From contig NZ_CP015637.1 in the NCBI RefSeq assembly GCF_001708445.1, positions 248,001-312,000 of the forward strand: a stretch of DNA of 64,000 bases, read 5' to 3'. Made by a program: the position numbers and the translations under genes. The stretch comes from Pseudomonas fluorescens. Its GTDB lineage: Bacteria; Pseudomonadota; Gammaproteobacteria; Pseudomonadales; Pseudomonadaceae. Under the pieces are notes generated by a model. It was not told where the DNA came from and ran no database searches. It was given only the letters and a program-made list of their open reading frames with translations. Below, in pieces: positions 21,107 through 31,749 of this stretch (its first letter is position 1; every line of letters begins with the position of its first letter).

Positions 21107-21589
21107 TTGAAGACATTTGACCATTTGACCGTTGTGGGTCTGCGTGAGTGGGTAGCACTTCCCGACCTGGGAGTGGCTGGCCTGCGCGCCAAGATCGACA
21201 CCGGTGCCAGCACCTCAAGCCTGCACGCCACCGACATCGAGCCTTTTGAGCGTGACGGTGAGAAGTGGGTGCGCTTTACCGCGCACCTGGGCAGCGTTGT
21301 ACAACTGCGCCACCGCCGCTGCGAAGCACCCCTGGTGACGATGAAAACCATCAAGAGTTCCAACGGCCATGCGCAGGTGCGCTACGTGATCAGCACCACC
21401 TTGGCATTGGGTGATCGGGTGTGGCGAGTTGAGTTCACCCTGGCCTGCCGCAAGGCCATGCGTTACCGCCTGCTGCTGGGCTCCAAGGCGCTGATTGACG
21501 GCCACCTGGTGGTCAATCCCGGCGTCAAGTACGTTCAAGACAAGCCGGTGTTCCCGGTCTCTACAATTTCTACCCCAGGTGCTGCATGA
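21107..21589 (+). CDS. rimB: Retropepsin-like aspartic protease RimB
   Basis: The 160-residue protein has the aspartic-protease signature [13 protein letters not shown] with D31, followed by a beta-rich domain as in the RimK-associated zinc/retropepsin family (formerly DUF785). RimB removes or counteracts the glutamate tails that RimK adds to ribosomal protein S6. The start appears to be a TTG at 21107, giving the family's usual [19 protein letters not shown]. The stop overlaps the rimK start (ATGA). Confidence 0.9.
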   Translation: MKTFDHLTVVGLREWVALPDLGVAGLRAKIDTGASTSSLHATDIEPFERDGEKWVRFTAHLGSVVQLRHRRCEAPLVTMKTIKSSNGHAQVRYVISTTLALGDRVWRVEFTLACRKAMRYRLLLGSKALIDGHLVVNPGVKYVQDKPVFPVSTISTPGAA

Positions 21590-22491
21590 AGATTGCTGTG
21601 CTGTCGCGAAACCCGCGTCTGTATTCCACCCGCCGCCTGGTCGAGGCCGGCACCGAGCGTGGCCATGAAATGGTGGTGATCGACACGTTGCGTGCCTACA
21701 TGAACATTGCCAGCCACAAGCCGCAGATTCACTACCGCGGCAAGCCGCTGGAGGGATTCGATGCGGTGATCCCACGTATTGGCGCCTCGGTAACGTTCTA
21801 TGGCTGCGCCGTGTTGCGCCAGTTTGAAATGATGGGGGTGTACCCACTCAATGAATCGGTCGCCATCGCGCGCTCGCGGGACAAGCTGCGTTCCCTGCAA
21901 CTGCTTTCGCGTCGCGGTATCGGCCTGCCGGTCACCGGGTTTGCCCACTCCCCCGACGATATCCCCGACCTGATCGAAATGGTCAACGGTGCACCGCTGG
22001 TGATCAAGGTGCTCGAAGGTACCCAGGGTATCGGTGTGGTGCTGTGCGAAACCGCGACGGCGGCCGAGTCGGTGATCGAGGCCTTCATGGGCCTCAAGCA
22101 GAACATCATGGTGCAGGAGTACATCAAGGAAGCCGGCGGTGCGGATATCCGCTGCTTCGTGGTGGGCGACAAGGTGATTGCAGCAATGAAGCGCCAGGCC
22201 AAGCCGGGTGAGTTCCGCTCCAACCTGCACCGGGGCGGCAGCGCCAGCCTGATCAAGATCACCCCGGAAGAGCGCATGACCGCGCTACGGGCGGCCAAGG
22301 TCATGGGGTTGAGCGTGGCAGGCGTGGATATCTTGCGCTCCAATCACGGGCCGCTGGTGATGGAGGTAAACTCATCGCCGGGCCTGGAAGGGATCGAGAC
22401 CACCACCGGCAAGGATGTGGCGGGGATCATCATTCAGCACTTGGAGAAGAGTGGCGGGCCGAATATGACCAGGACCAAAGGCAAGGGCTAG
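21586..22491 (+). CDS. rimK: Ribosomal protein S6 glutamate ligase RimK
   Basis: RimK is an ATP-grasp ligase that adds glutamate residues to the C-terminus of ribosomal protein RpsF. The 301-residue protein begins [15 protein letters not shown] and contains the ATP-grasp features [12 protein letters not shown] (about residue 140), [12 protein letters not shown] and the metal-binding [14 protein letters not shown]. It is translationally coupled to rimB. The operon adjusts the translated proteome during root colonisation in P. fluorescens. Confidence 0.96.
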   Translation: MKIAVLSRNPRLYSTRRLVEAGTERGHEMVVIDTLRAYMNIASHKPQIHYRGKPLEGFDAVIPRIGASVTFYGCAVLRQFEMMGVYPLNESVAIARSRDKLRSLQLLSRRGIGLPVTGFAHSPDDIPDLIEMVNGAPLVIKVLEGTQGIGVVLCETATAAESVIEAFMGLKQNIMVQEYIKEAGGADIRCFVVGDKVIAAMKRQAKPGEFRSNLHRGGSASLIKITPEERMTALRAAKVMGLSVAGVDILRSNHGPLVMEVNSSPGLEGIETTTGKDVAGIIIQHLEKSGGPNMTRTKGKG

Positions 22492-22526
22492 CACTACCGC
22501 CCCTGACGCAATCTATAACCCAATAC

Positions 22527-22554
22527 GGGAGGGGCCGCCCCTCCCCTATTTTGA
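22527..22554 (+). terminator. Intrinsic terminator between rimK and envZ
   Basis: GGGAGGGG pairs with CCCCTCCC across CCG, followed by CTATTTTG. It lies between convergent genes and resembles a truncated REP. Confidence 0.75.
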
Positions 22555-22567
22555 TCTGGGTTGTTTG

Positions 22568-23881
22568 CTAGACAGCGTCCCTGGGCAACATCAGCCCCAG
22601 CGGCAAGCGCACCCGCGCCTCCAGACCGCCGCCCTCACGGTTACGCAGTTCGACGTTACCGCCATGCATCGACGCAATCCGCCGCACAATCGCCAAGCCT
22701 AAACCGGTGCCCTTGCCACCCCGGGCACGGTCGCCACGGGTGAACGGGTTGAAGATGCCTTCCAGCTCCGCAGGGTCGATACCCGCTCCTCGGTCCATCA
22801 CGCTCAGCACCACATAAGGCGCTGCGCTGTCGCCGGACACATATGCCGCTACTTCCACATCGGAACCGGCGTGGTGCAAGGCGTTTCCGATCAGGTTGTT
22901 CAACAGGCGCTTCATGGAAACCCGGCGCAACGCGAACGGCTGGATCGGCTCCAGACGCATACGCACCTGTTCGCCATTCTGGTTGTAGGGCGCCACCACC
23001 TCGCGCACCAGGTCGGTGAGGTCGACTTCTTCCACGACTTCATCACGGCCATCGCGGATAAACGCCAGGAACTGGTCGAGAATCGCGTCCATATCCTCGA
23101 TATCGCGCACCATGTCATCGGTCAGGTCGGTATGGTTGCCCATCAGTTCCAGGGACAAGCGCAATCGCGTCAACGGCGTACGCAAGTCATGGGACACCCC
23201 CGCCAGCATGAGCTCGCGTTCGCGCCCGGCCTGTTCGACGTCCTCCGCCATCTGGTTGAACGCGCCATACACCTCGGTCATCTCGCTGGGAGTATCGCTG
23301 ACCGGCAGGCGCACGCTGCGCCCCTGCCCCAGCTGGCGGGCGGCAAATACCAGGCGTTTGAGAGGCTGGTTGAGCTGACGCACAAAGATCCACGCCGACG
23401 CCGTCGAGAGCAGGCCGATGGCCAGGAACCAGCCCAACACGTTCCAGATCTTCTGTCCCCGCAGTGGGTGCGGGTACAGCGGTACTTTCAACCAGTCTTC
23501 ACCCAGGCTCGGCGCGCGCACCCACAACGCTGGAGAAACGTGCATACGCAACCGAACCTCGGTGTCTTCACCCAGCTCCGCCTGCATCTGGCGCTGGTAG
23601 ATTTCACTGTAGGGCCAATGCTGTTCTCCCTCCGGCACACCCGCGCCGGCGACGCGCACGAGGGTGGCCGCCTTGGCGATCTTCTCGCGGTTCTCGGGAT
23701 CGGCGGCCCAATAGGCACGCAATGTCAGTGCAACGCCGTGGCTGTATTGTCGATCCACCAGCACGTCCTCGTTCATCAATAGATAAACCAGCGTCAGTGC
23801 CTTGGAGAACAGAACGACGATCAGCACCAGCCAAAGGGTGCGGGAGAAAAAACTTTGGGGGAACCACAGCGGGGTTTTCAT
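22568..23881 (-). CDS. envZ: Sensor histidine kinase EnvZ (AmgS)
   Basis: The 437-residue inner-membrane kinase has a first transmembrane helix at about 14-36, a periplasmic domain to about 145, a second helix at about 148-168, a HAMP domain, the phospho-acceptor H-box VSHDLRTPLTRL with H231, and a C-terminal ATPase domain with GIFNPFTRGD and GKGTGLGLAI. It pairs with the OmpR-type regulator just upstream. In P. aeruginosa the orthologue AmgS governs the envelope-stress response that underlies intrinsic aminoglycoside tolerance. Confidence 0.94.
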   Translation of the reverse strand: MKTPLWFPQSFFSRTLWLVLIVVLFSKALTLVYLLMNEDVLVDRQYSHGVALTLRAYWAADPENREKIAKAATLVRVAGAGVPEGEQHWPYSEIYQRQMQAELGEDTEVRLRMHVSPALWVRAPSLGEDWLKVPLYPHPLRGQKIWNVLGWFLAIGLLSTASAWIFVRQLNQPLKRLVFAARQLGQGRSVRLPVSDTPSEMTEVYGAFNQMAEDVEQAGRERELMLAGVSHDLRTPLTRLRLSLELMGNHTDLTDDMVRDIEDMDAILDQFLAFIRDGRDEVVEEVDLTDLVREVVAPYNQNGEQVRMRLEPIQPFALRRVSMKRLLNNLIGNALHHAGSDVEVAAYVSGDSAAPYVVLSVMDRGAGIDPAELEGIFNPFTRGDRARGGKGTGLGLAIVRRIASMHGGNVELRNREGGGLEARVRLPLGLMLPRDAV

Positions 23882-23998
23882 AGAAGACAGCTAGACACCT
23901 TGCAGGAACGAGCAGCGCTCGCAGAATTGCAGACGCCGGGTATCCCGTCGACCCTCATCGGGCCAATCGCCAGGATACCCGCCCCTGCAAATCATTGG

Positions 23999-24739
23999 TC
24001 ACTTGGTTGCGGTGCCATCCGGCACGAACACGTAACCCACACCCCATACCGTCTGGATATACCGCGGCTTGGATGGGTCCGGCTCGATCATCCGGCGCAG
24101 ACGGGAAATCTGCACGTCGATGGAGCGTTCCAGGGCATCCCACTCGCGGCCACGGGCCAGGTTCATCAGCTTGTCGCGGGTCAGCGGCTGGCGCGCGTTC
24201 ATCACCAGGGCCTTGAGCACGGCGAATTCACCGGTAGTCAGCATGTGAACTTCGTCACCACGCTTGAGTTCACGGGTGGCCAGGGACAGCTCGTAGTCGC
24301 CAAAGGTGACGCTTTCGTCTTCACTGCCCGGAGCACCCGGTACCGAAGGTGCCTGGCGACGCAATACGGCCTTGACCCGCAACATCAACTCGTCAGGGTT
24401 GAACGGTTTGGCCAGATAGTCATCAGCGCCCAGTTCCAGGCCCTTGATGCGGCTCAGCTCATCACCCTTGGCAGTCAGCATGATGATGGGGATCTGGTTG
24501 TTTGCGCTGCGCAGGCGTTTGCAGGCGGTGAGGCCGTCTTCGCCAGGCAACATCAGGTCGAGTACGACCAGGTTGAACACTTCACGCCCCAGCAGGCGGT
24601 CCATCTGCTCGGTATTCGGTACCGCGCGGGCACGATAGCCCTTGGAGTTGAAAAAGCGCTCCAGCAGGCTGCTCAGCCCCGGATCGTCGTCAACGATGAG
24701 AATTTTTTCGCCTTCAGCAGTTTGTGCAGTGCTGCTCAT
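23999..24739 (-). CDS. ompR: Response regulator OmpR (AmgR)
   Basis: The 246-residue protein has a receiver domain with the acidic pocket VDDD and phospho-acceptor D61 in [13 protein letters not shown], and a C-terminal winged-helix OmpR/PhoB domain ([12 protein letters not shown] ... [17 protein letters not shown]). It is followed by envZ after 117 bases, a wider gap than in many relatives; the gap has no supported gene. Divergent from tex. Confidence 0.95.
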   Translation of the reverse strand: MSSTAQTAEGEKILIVDDDPGLSSLLERFFNSKGYRARAVPNTEQMDRLLGREVFNLVVLDLMLPGEDGLTACKRLRSANNQIPIIMLTAKGDELSRIKGLELGADDYLAKPFNPDELMLRVKAVLRRQAPSVPGAPGSEDESVTFGDYELSLATRELKRGDEVHMLTTGEFAVLKALVMNARQPLTRDKLMNLARGREWDALERSIDVQISRLRRMIEPDPSKPRYIQTVWGVGYVFVPDGTATK

Positions 24740-25097
24740 TGGATGCTCCTCTTATCTCGGCGCGCATTATGGCGTAGCTGCCGTTATACGCACCGTGTGC
24801 ATTGTTAGCAGATTTTTCCTCTACCGCCAGCGAACCCGTGCCCTGCCTCACATTTGGCGCAGTACCCCCCAAGGGCAGAACGCTGGTTATAATGCGGCGC
24901 CTTCGTGCAGGGCAACGTCAGATCGTTACCGCTTACTGCCGGGCTTTTTTCACCCGCTTGTCGTGATTTTTTCGATTTCGAGGGTCAATAGGCAGCCTCT
25001 TGACCCAGGCAGCGGCGCCAGTCGGGCCGCTCAACCAGCCTCGCAAGGCCTTGTTTTCCGGGCCTGCGAGCTGCTTCTAAGAATTTCAGGTGGTTTT
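24740..25097. promoter_or_regulatory. Divergent promoter region of ompR and tex
   Basis: This 358-base gap contains a perfect TATAAT at 24888-24893 on the plus strand, in the right orientation for tex, but I do not find a convincing -35 element at the usual distance. The tex leader would then be about 200 bases, with a GCCGGGCTTTTTT run (about 24940) that could attenuate transcription. No coding sequence is supported although the tex frame is open back to 24642. Confidence 0.45.
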
Positions 25098-27422
25098 ATG
25101 GACAGCATCAACAGCCGCATCGCCGAAGAACTCGGCGTACGCCCACAACAGGTCGAAGCGGCCGTCGCTCTACTGGATGAAGGCTCCACGGTGCCCTTCA
25201 TCGCCCGTTACCGAAAAGAAGTGACCGGCAGCCTCGACGACATCCAGTTGCGACACTTGGAAGAACGCCTGCGCTACCTGCGAGAACTCGACGAACGGCG
25301 CATCAGTATCCTCGCCAGCATCGAGGAACAGGGCAAGTTGACCCCGCAATTGGAACGCGACATCAAGCTCGCCGACACCAAGACCCGCCTCGAAGACCTT
25401 TACCTGCCCTACAAACAGAAGCGCCGCACCAAGGGCCAGATCGCCCTGGAGGCCGGCCTGGGCGAGCTGGCCGACGGCCTGTTCAACGACCCGTCGCTGA
25501 CCCCGGAGACCGAAGCCGCGCGCTTCATCAACGCCGAAAAAGGCGTCGCCGATGTGAAGGCCGCCCTCGAAGGCGCCAAGTACATCCTGATGGAGCGTTT
25601 CGCCGAAGACGCCAACCTGCTGGAAAAACTGCGCAATTACCTGAAACAGGAAGCCACCCTCAGCGCCCGCGTCATCGCCGGCAAAGAGGAAGAAGGCGCC
25701 AAGTTCCGCGACTATTTCGAACACGACGAACCGCTGAAAAGCATGCCGTCCCACCGCGCCCTGGCGATTTTCCGCGGCCGCAACGAAGGCATTCTCAGCT
25801 CCGCGCTGAAAGTCGGCGACGAACTGCCCGGTACCATGCACCCGTGCGAAGGCATGATCGGCCAGCAATTCGGCATCCAGAACCAGAACCGTCCTGCCGA
25901 CAAGTGGCTCGGTGAAGTGGTGCGCTGGACCTGGAAGGTCAAGCTCTACACCCACCTGGAAACCGACCTGCTCGGCGAGCTGCGCGACGGTGCCGAAACC
26001 GAGGCGATCAACGTATTCGCCCACAACCTGCATGACCTGCTGCTGGCCGCCCCGGCCGGCCCGCGCGCCACACTGGGCCTCGACCCGGGCCTGCGCACCG
26101 GCTGCAAGGTCGCCGTGGTCGACGCCACCGGCAAGTTGCTGGACCACGCCACCGTGTACCCGCACGTACCGCACAACAAGTGGGACCAGACCCTCGCGAT
26201 CCTGGCCGCCCTGTGCGCCAAGCACGCCGTGGACCTGATCGCCATCGGCAACGGCACCGCCAGCCGTGAAACCGACAAGCTGGCCGCCGAACTGATCAAA
26301 AAATACCCAGCAATGAAGATGACCAAGGTGATGGTTTCCGAAGCCGGTGCGTCGGTGTATTCGGCGTCGGAGCTGGCGTCCAAGGAATTCCCGGACCTCG
26401 ATGTGTCGATCCGTGGCGCCGTGTCCATCGCCCGTCGCCTGCAGGATCCGTTGGCCGAGCTGGTGAAGATCGACCCTAAATCCATCGGCGTCGGCCAGTA
26501 CCAGCACGACGTGTCGCAGCTGAAACTGGCGCGCGGCCTGGATGCGGTCGTGGAAGACTGCGTGAACGCCGTGGGCGTGGACGTGAACACCGCCTCCGTC
26601 GCACTGCTGGCGCGTATCTCCGGGCTCAACGCCACCCTGGCACAGAACATCGTGACCCATCGCGACGAAAACGGTGCGTTCAAGACCCGCGCCGCGCTGA
26701 AAAAAGTCGCCCGCCTGGGCGAAAAAACCTTCGAACAGGCCGCCGGCTTCCTGCGCGTCATGAACGGCGACAACCCACTGGACGCCTCGGCGGTCCACCC
26801 GGAAGCCTACCCGCTGGTCCAGCGCATTGCCGCCGAGACCGACCGCGATATCCGTTCGCTGATCGGCGATGCCGCATTCCTCAAGCGCCTGGACCCGAAG
26901 AAGTACACCGATGAAACCTTCGGCGTACCGACCATCACCGACATCCTGCAAGAGTTGGAGAAACCTGGCCGCGACCCGCGTCCCGAGTTCAAGACCGCCG
27001 AGTTCCAGGACGGCGTCGAAGACCTCAAGGACCTGCAACTGGGCATGATCCTCGAAGGCGTGGTGACCAACGTGACCAACTTCGGCGCCTTCGTGGACAT
27101 CGGCGTGCATCAGGACGGCTTGGTGCATATCTCTGCACTTTCGGAGAAGTTCATCAAGGACCCGCGCGAAGCGGTGAAAGCCGGTGATGTGGTCAAGGTC
27201 AAGGTCATGGAAGTCGACATCCCGCGCAAACGCGTCGGCCTGTCGATGCGCATGAGCGACACCCCCGGCGAGAAAATCGACGGCGCCCGTGGCGCACGCC
27301 CAGGCTCGGCCCCCCGGCCGTCGCAGAACAACGCGCCGCGCAAGGAAACCGCGACCGCCGCCCCGGCCAACAACGCCATGGCTTCGCTGTTCGCCAATGC
27401 CAAGCAGTTGAAGAAGCGCTGA
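25098..27422 (+). CDS. tex: Tex, S1 RNA-binding transcription accessory protein
   Basis: The 774-residue protein has the Tex order: N-terminal helical domain, RuvC-like YqgF nuclease fold (about 325-450, starting near [17 protein letters not shown]), helix-hairpin-helix repeats (about 500-560, [15 protein letters not shown]) and an S1 domain (about 640-710, [21 protein letters not shown]), then an Ala/Pro-rich tail. The family binds nucleic acid during transcription; the related eukaryotic Spt6 helps elongation. ATG 25098 matches family length (E. coli about 773) and has CAGGTGG upstream. It overlaps the next gene by one base. Confidence 0.96.
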   Translation: MDSINSRIAEELGVRPQQVEAAVALLDEGSTVPFIARYRKEVTGSLDDIQLRHLEERLRYLRELDERRISILASIEEQGKLTPQLERDIKLADTKTRLEDLYLPYKQKRRTKGQIALEAGLGELADGLFNDPSLTPETEAARFINAEKGVADVKAALEGAKYILMERFAEDANLLEKLRNYLKQEATLSARVIAGKEEEGAKFRDYFEHDEPLKSMPSHRALAIFRGRNEGILSSALKVGDELPGTMHPCEGMIGQQFGIQNQNRPADKWLGEVVRWTWKVKLYTHLETDLLGELRDGAETEAINVFAHNLHDLLLAAPAGPRATLGLDPGLRTGCKVAVVDATGKLLDHATVYPHVPHNKWDQTLAILAALCAKHAVDLIAIGNGTASRETDKLAAELIKKYPAMKMTKVMVSEAGASVYSASELASKEFPDLDVSIRGAVSIARRLQDPLAELVKIDPKSIGVGQYQHDVSQLKLARGLDAVVEDCVNAVGVDVNTASVALLARISGLNATLAQNIVTHRDENGAFKTRAALKKVARLGEKTFEQAAGFLRVMNGDNPLDASAVHPEAYPLVQRIAAETDRDIRSLIGDAAFLKRLDPKKYTDETFGVPTITDILQELEKPGRDPRPEFKTAEFQDGVEDLKDLQLGMILEGVVTNVTNFGAFVDIGVHQDGLVHISALSEKFIKDPREAVKAGDVVKVKVMEVDIPRKRVGLSMRMSDTPGEKIDGARGARPGSAPRPSQNNAPRKETATAAPANNAMASLFANAKQLKKR

Positions 27423-27805
27423 TGGAGATCCCAGCCGGCTTGACCCAGAGCGCGTTCAGCGAGCTGATCGGCTGCCGCCTGCAACGCCTGGAGCCAGGCG
27501 TTGCCGAGGTGGCCCTGACCCTGGAGCCGCACTTGCGCAACCGCGCAGGCAAGCTCCATGGCGGGGCGATTTTCAGCCTGGTGGACATCACCATGGGGCT
27601 GGCGTGCTCCAGCTCCCATGGGTTCGACCAGCAGAGCGCGACCATCGAGTGCAAGATCAACTACATCCGCGCCGTGGAAGACGGTGATGTGCTGTGCACC
27701 TCCCGAGTGATCCACGCAGGCCGTCGCACGCTGGTGGTCGAGGCTGACGTGTACCAGGACGAAAGACTTGTCGCAAAAGCGCAAGGCACCTTCGCTGTCC
27801 TATAG
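27422..27805 (+). CDS. PaaI-family hot-dog thioesterase
   Basis: The 127-residue protein has the PaaI/YigI signature NRAGKLHGGAIFSLVDITMG, in which asparagine, glycine and the helix aspartate build the active site. It starts in the stop codon of tex (TGATG), so it is translationally coupled; the tex-thioesterase-gshA order is conserved in Pseudomonas. The acyl-CoA substrate is unknown. Confidence 0.88.
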   Translation: MEIPAGLTQSAFSELIGCRLQRLEPGVAEVALTLEPHLRNRAGKLHGGAIFSLVDITMGLACSSSHGFDQQSATIECKINYIRAVEDGDVLCTSRVIHAGRRTLVVEADVYQDERLVAKAQGTFAVL

Positions 27806-28019
27806 CTCCCCACCCTCGATTTGAGTTAATTTCGGCGCTGCGATAACGGCGTCGGAATTTTCTTGCTGCGCTATAGCCCAATTCATGGAGTGAAGTAGGC
27901 TTTTTCAAAGCGAGTCAAATCGACTCAAAACCAGGCGATAACGCCAGTTTTAACTTCACCCTTGTAGACCGTCCTGCCCACCCCCATATTGGGGCGACTG
28001 ACGCGTGAAGGAATCCAAC

Positions 28020-29603
28020 TTGAGCGAACTTCTCAACCGCCGCCTGGCCCTGCTCGGCAAGCGCGAACACCTCTCCCTGCTAGAGCATTGCCTGCATGGC
28101 ATCGAGCGCGAATGCCTGCGTGTCACCAGTGAGGGACGCCTGGCGCAAACCCCGCACCCCGAAGCCCTGGGCGCCGCGTTGACCCATGAGCAGATCACCA
28201 CCGACTACTCGGAATCGCTGCTGGAGTTCATTACACCAGCCCTGCCCAACCCGGCCGATACCCTGAGCAGCCTGGACAAGATCCATCGCTTCGCTTATTC
28301 CAAGCTCGGCAGCGAATACCTGTGGAGCCCCTCGATGCCGTGCCCGTTGCCGGCCGAGGAAGATATTCCGATTGCCTACTACGGCACCTCCAATATCGGC
28401 CAGCTCAAGTATGTGTACCGCAAGGGCCTGGCCTTGCGTTACGGCAAGACCATGCAATGCATCGCCGGGATTCACTACAACTTCTCGTTGCCGGAACAGC
28501 TGTGGCCACTGCTCAAGGAAACCGAAGGTTTTGTTGGCACCGACCGCGACTACCAGTCCGACGCCTATATCGCGCTGATCCGTAACTTCCGCCGCTACAG
28601 CTGGCTGCTGATGTACCTGTTCGGCGCCTCGCCGGCCCTGGACGCCGGCTTCCTGCGCGGGCGCTCGCACCAGTTGGAAGTGCTGGATGCCGACACCCTG
28701 TACCTGCCGTACGCCACCAGCCTGCGCATGAGCGACCTGGGTTACCAGAGCAACGCCCAGGCCGGCCTGACGCCGTGCTACAACGACCTCGCCAGCTACA
28801 CCGACAGCCTGCGCAAGGCAGTCGCAACGCCCTACGCGCCCTACGTCGAAATCGGCACCCACAAGGACGGTGAATGGGTTCAGCTCAACACCAACATCCT
28901 GCAGATCGAAAACGAGTACTACTCCAACATCCGCCCCAAGCGCGTGACCTACACCGGCGAGCGGCCGATCCAGGCCCTGATGGCGCGCGGCATCCAGTAC
29001 ATCGAAGTGCGTTGCCTGGACATCAACCCGTTCCTGCCGATGGGCATCGACCTGCCGGAGTCGCGCTTCCTCGACGCCTTCCTGTTGTATTGCGCGCTGA
29101 ACGACAGCCCGTTGTTCGCCAACAACGAGTGCGGCAACGCCACCTCCAACTTCCTCAGCGTGGTCAAGGAAGGCCGCCGCCCCGGCCTGCAATTGCAGCG
29201 CAAGGGCCAGGCCGTGGACATGAAGGAATGGGCCACCGAGTTGCTGGAGCAGATCGCGCCCCTGGCAGCCCTGCTTGATGAAAGCCACGGCATCACCGAG
29301 CACAGCCAGGCGCTGGACGCTCAGTTGGCCAAGGTCAACGACCCGTCGCTGACCCCCTCGGCCCAAGTGCTGGCGGCGATGGCCGAACGCAAGGAAAGCT
29401 TCGCGCAGTTCTCCCTGCACCAAAGCGAGGTGCATGCCGAGCATTTCCGCCAGGAGCCACTGCCAGCTGCTGAGCAGGCGCGCTTTGAAGAGCTGGCGCG
29501 CACGTCGCTGGCACAACAGGCGGAACTGGAGCAGAACGAAGTGGGCGACTTTGATGTGTTTGTCGGGTCGTACCAGGCGAGCATCCTCGCCATCAGCAAC
29601 TAA
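28020..29603 (+). CDS. gshA: Glutamate-cysteine ligase
   Basis: GshA joins L-glutamate and L-cysteine, the first and rate-limiting step of glutathione synthesis. The 527-residue protein belongs to the gammaproteobacterial type 1 family: GIERECLRV near residue 27 binds metal and ATP, and [15 protein letters not shown] is also conserved. I chose TTG 28020, which has AAGGAA six bases upstream and gives the expected N-terminus [12 protein letters not shown]; a GTG at 28005 overlaps that ribosome-binding site. A 200-base gap upstream probably holds its promoter. Confidence 0.95.
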   Translation: MSELLNRRLALLGKREHLSLLEHCLHGIERECLRVTSEGRLAQTPHPEALGAALTHEQITTDYSESLLEFITPALPNPADTLSSLDKIHRFAYSKLGSEYLWSPSMPCPLPAEEDIPIAYYGTSNIGQLKYVYRKGLALRYGKTMQCIAGIHYNFSLPEQLWPLLKETEGFVGTDRDYQSDAYIALIRNFRRYSWLLMYLFGASPALDAGFLRGRSHQLEVLDADTLYLPYATSLRMSDLGYQSNAQAGLTPCYNDLASYTDSLRKAVATPYAPYVEIGTHKDGEWVQLNTNILQIENEYYSNIRPKRVTYTGERPIQALMARGIQYIEVRCLDINPFLPMGIDLPESRFLDAFLLYCALNDSPLFANNECGNATSNFLSVVKEGRRPGLQLQRKGQAVDMKEWATELLEQIAPLAALLDESHGITEHSQALDAQLAKVNDPSLTPSAQVLAAMAERKESFAQFSLHQSEVHAEHFRQEPLPAAEQARFEELARTSLAQQAELEQNEVGDFDVFVGSYQASILAISN

Positions 29604-29620
29604 GAACCTACTCGGTCCCC

Positions 29621-29834
29621 TGTGGCAGGGGGCTTGCCCTAATGCCAGCGTAAATCGCCTTCTGTAGGAGCGAGGGGGACGCCTAGTTCTTGCTCGCGAA
29701 AAACTCACAGGCGCCGCGTTCATTCAGGACACGCGCGTTATCGTTGAGGTTTTTCGCGAGCAAGAACTAGGCGTCCCCCTCGCTCCTACAAAAAAGCCTT
29801 AACTGACTGGCATTCGGGCTTGCCCCCTCCCACA
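29621..29834. repeat. Composite nested palindrome, copy 1
   Basis: Outer REP arms (29621-29647 and 29808-29834, TGTGGCAGGGGGCTTGCCCT and mirror) enclose a second palindrome of a different REP class (arms 29664-29700 and 29753-29789, starting GTAGGAGCGAG). The two 37-base inner arms are exact reverse complements, including a 14-base segment GGGGACGCCTAGTT not found in the other copies. A 52-base core (29701-29752) separates them. Copies 2 and 3 are at 40,671 and 50,837. Confidence 0.88.
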
Positions 29835-29888
29835 TTTGCCTTCTTCAATCTCAAGATCAGCCTCAACTTTTCTCCACATAAGCTAATT

Positions 29889-29909
29889 CGAAAATGTTAT
29901 TTATTTTCG
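29889..29909. promoter_or_regulatory. AT-rich dyad upstream of tauA
   Basis: CGAAAAT and ATTTTCG flank a seven-base spacer, 64 bases before the tauA start. It could be an operator or part of a CysB-type activator site for sulfur-starvation control; this is inferred from position only. Confidence 0.35.
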
Positions 29910-29973
29910 GATTCTTAGATCATTTAGTCTCCTCACATGCCGACCCTCGGCCGCTTGATTGAGGAGCTTCCCC

Positions 29974-30951
29974 TTGAAACTGCTTACCCCTCTGCGCCTC
30001 TTGGCGGCGTTGTCCCTGGCCGGTGCCAGCCTGTTTGCCCAGGCGGCGGATGTGACCATCGCCTACCAGACCACCGTGGACCCGGCCAAAGTCGCCCAGG
30101 CCGACGGTGCTTATGAAAAAGCCACCCACGCCAAGATCGACTGGCGCAAATTCGACAATGGCGCCGATATCATCGCCGCCATCGCCTCCGGCGATGTGCA
30201 AATCGGCTACCTCGGTTCCAGCCCACTGACCGCTGCGATCACCCGCAAAGTGCCAGTGGAAACCTTCCTCGTCGCCACCCAGATCGGCGGTGCCGAAGCC
30301 CTGGTGGCGCGCAACGGTTCCGGGATCAACGGCCCCCAGGACCTGATCGGCAAGAAAGTCGCGGTACCGTTCGTATCCACCGGCCACTACAGCCTGTTGG
30401 CCGCGCTGAAGCATTGGAATATCGACCCGTCGAAAGTCACCATCCTCAACCTCGCACCACCGGCAATCATCGCCGCCTGGAAGCGCGGTGATATCGACGC
30501 CACCTACGTGTGGGACCCAGCCCTGGGCGTAGCCAAGGAAAACGGCAAGGTGCTGATCACCTCCGGCGAACTGGCCAAGTTCGGTGCGCCCACCTTCGAT
30601 GCGTGGATCGTGCGTAAGGACTTTGCCGAGAAACACCCGGAAATCGTCAGCGCGTTCGCCAAAGTCACGCTCGATGCCTACGCCGAGTACCGCAAAGACC
30701 CACAAGCCTGGCTGGCCGACAAAGGCAACGTCGACAAGCTGGTGAAACTCTCCGGCGCCAAGGCCAGCGACATCCCGTTGCTGCTGCAAGGCAACGTCTA
30801 CCCGCTGGCCGCTGACCAGGTGACCTTGCTGGGCGCACCGACCACCAAAGCGGTGACCGACACCGCCGCGTTCCTCAAGGAACAAGGCAAGGTCGAGGCC
30901 GTGCTGCCGGACTACGCCCCTTACGTCAGCGCCAAGTTCATCACCCACTGA
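29974..30951 (+). CDS. tauA: Taurine ABC transporter, periplasmic binding protein TauA
   Basis: The 325-residue protein has a signal peptide (about residues 1-24, ending FAQA-ADV) and the SsuA/TauA-type substrate-binding fold: GYLGSSPLTAAITRKVPVE and TYVWDPALGV are characteristic of TauA. It captures taurine in the periplasm for TauBC when sulfate is scarce. I chose TTG 29974, with GAGGAG seven bases upstream, over upstream alternatives because it begins the signal peptide directly. It opens a four-gene operon tauABCD. Confidence 0.93.
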   Translation: MKLLTPLRLLAALSLAGASLFAQAADVTIAYQTTVDPAKVAQADGAYEKATHAKIDWRKFDNGADIIAAIASGDVQIGYLGSSPLTAAITRKVPVETFLVATQIGGAEALVARNGSGINGPQDLIGKKVAVPFVSTGHYSLLAALKHWNIDPSKVTILNLAPPAIIAAWKRGDIDATYVWDPALGVAKENGKVLITSGELAKFGAPTFDAWIVRKDFAEKHPEIVSAFAKVTLDAYAEYRKDPQAWLADKGNVDKLVKLSGAKASDIPLLLQGNVYPLAADQVTLLGAPTTKAVTDTAAFLKEQGKVEAVLPDYAPYVSAKFITH

Positions 30952-30969
30952 TTCAAGGAGTTCATCGCG

Positions 30970-31749
30970 ATGGCCTTGCTACAACTGGAGCGCATCAGCG
31001 CACAGTACCCAGGCGCCACAGAACCGGTACTGTCTGACATTTCACTGAACCTTGGGCCTCAGCAATTGCTGGTGGCCCTCGGCCCGTCCGGCAGTGGCAA
31101 GACTTCGCTGTTGAACCTGATCGCCGGCTTTGTCGAACCTTCTGCCGGGCGCATCACCCTCGATGGCATACCGGTCAAAGGCCCCAGCGCCGAACGCGGC
31201 GTGGTGTTCCAGGACGACGCCCTGCTGCCCTGGCAGGACGTGCTGGCCAACGTCGGTTTCGGCCTTGAGCTGGCCGGCGTGCCCAAGGCGCAACGCGAAG
31301 CCCGTGCGCGAGAAATGCTCGCGCTGGTGGACCTGGCCGGTTTTGACAGCCGCCGCATCTGGCAACTGTCAGGCGGGCAGAAACAGCGCGTGGGCCTGGC
31401 TCGCGCCCTGGCGGCAGATCCTCGCGTATTGCTGATGGACGAACCCTTCGGTGCCCTCGATGCCTTCACCCGCGAGCAGATGCAGGAGCTGTTGCTGCAA
31501 GTCTGGAAGCGCACGGCCAAGCCGACCTTCCTGATTACCCATGACATCGAAGAGGCCGTGTTCCTTGCCACCGACCTGATCCTGCTGGCGCCCAACCCAG
31601 GTCAGATCGTCGAGCGCCTGCACCTGGACTTCGGCCAGCGCTACGCGGCCGGTGAAGCGGCGCGTGCGATCAAGTCCGACCCACGCTTTATCGAAACCCG
31701 TGAACACGTGCTGGGCAAAGTGTTCTCGCAACGGCAGGTGTCCGCATGA
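30970..31749 (+). CDS. tauB: Taurine ABC transporter ATPase TauB
   Basis: The 259-residue ATPase has Walker [10 protein letters not shown] (about 38-46), the Q-loop in [14 protein letters not shown] signature LSGGQKQR, Walker [13 protein letters not shown] and the switch histidine in ITHDIEEAV. It energises taurine import. The stop overlaps the tauC start by four bases. Confidence 0.95.
   Translation: MALLQLERISAQYPGATEPVLSDISLNLGPQQLLVALGPSGSGKTSLLNLIAGFVEPSAGRITLDGIPVKGPSAERGVVFQDDALLPWQDVLANVGFGLELAGVPKAQREARAREMLALVDLAGFDSRRIWQLSGGQKQRVGLARALAADPRVLLMDEPFGALDAFTREQMQELLLQVWKRTAKPTFLITHDIEEAVFLATDLILLAPNPGQIVERLHLDFGQRYAAGEAARAIKSDPRFIETREHVLGKVFSQRQVSA

Noticed and set aside
24642..27422. 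926-residue version of Tex
   Set aside because: The extension runs through the ompR start and the promoter region; ATG 25098 gives the normal family length.
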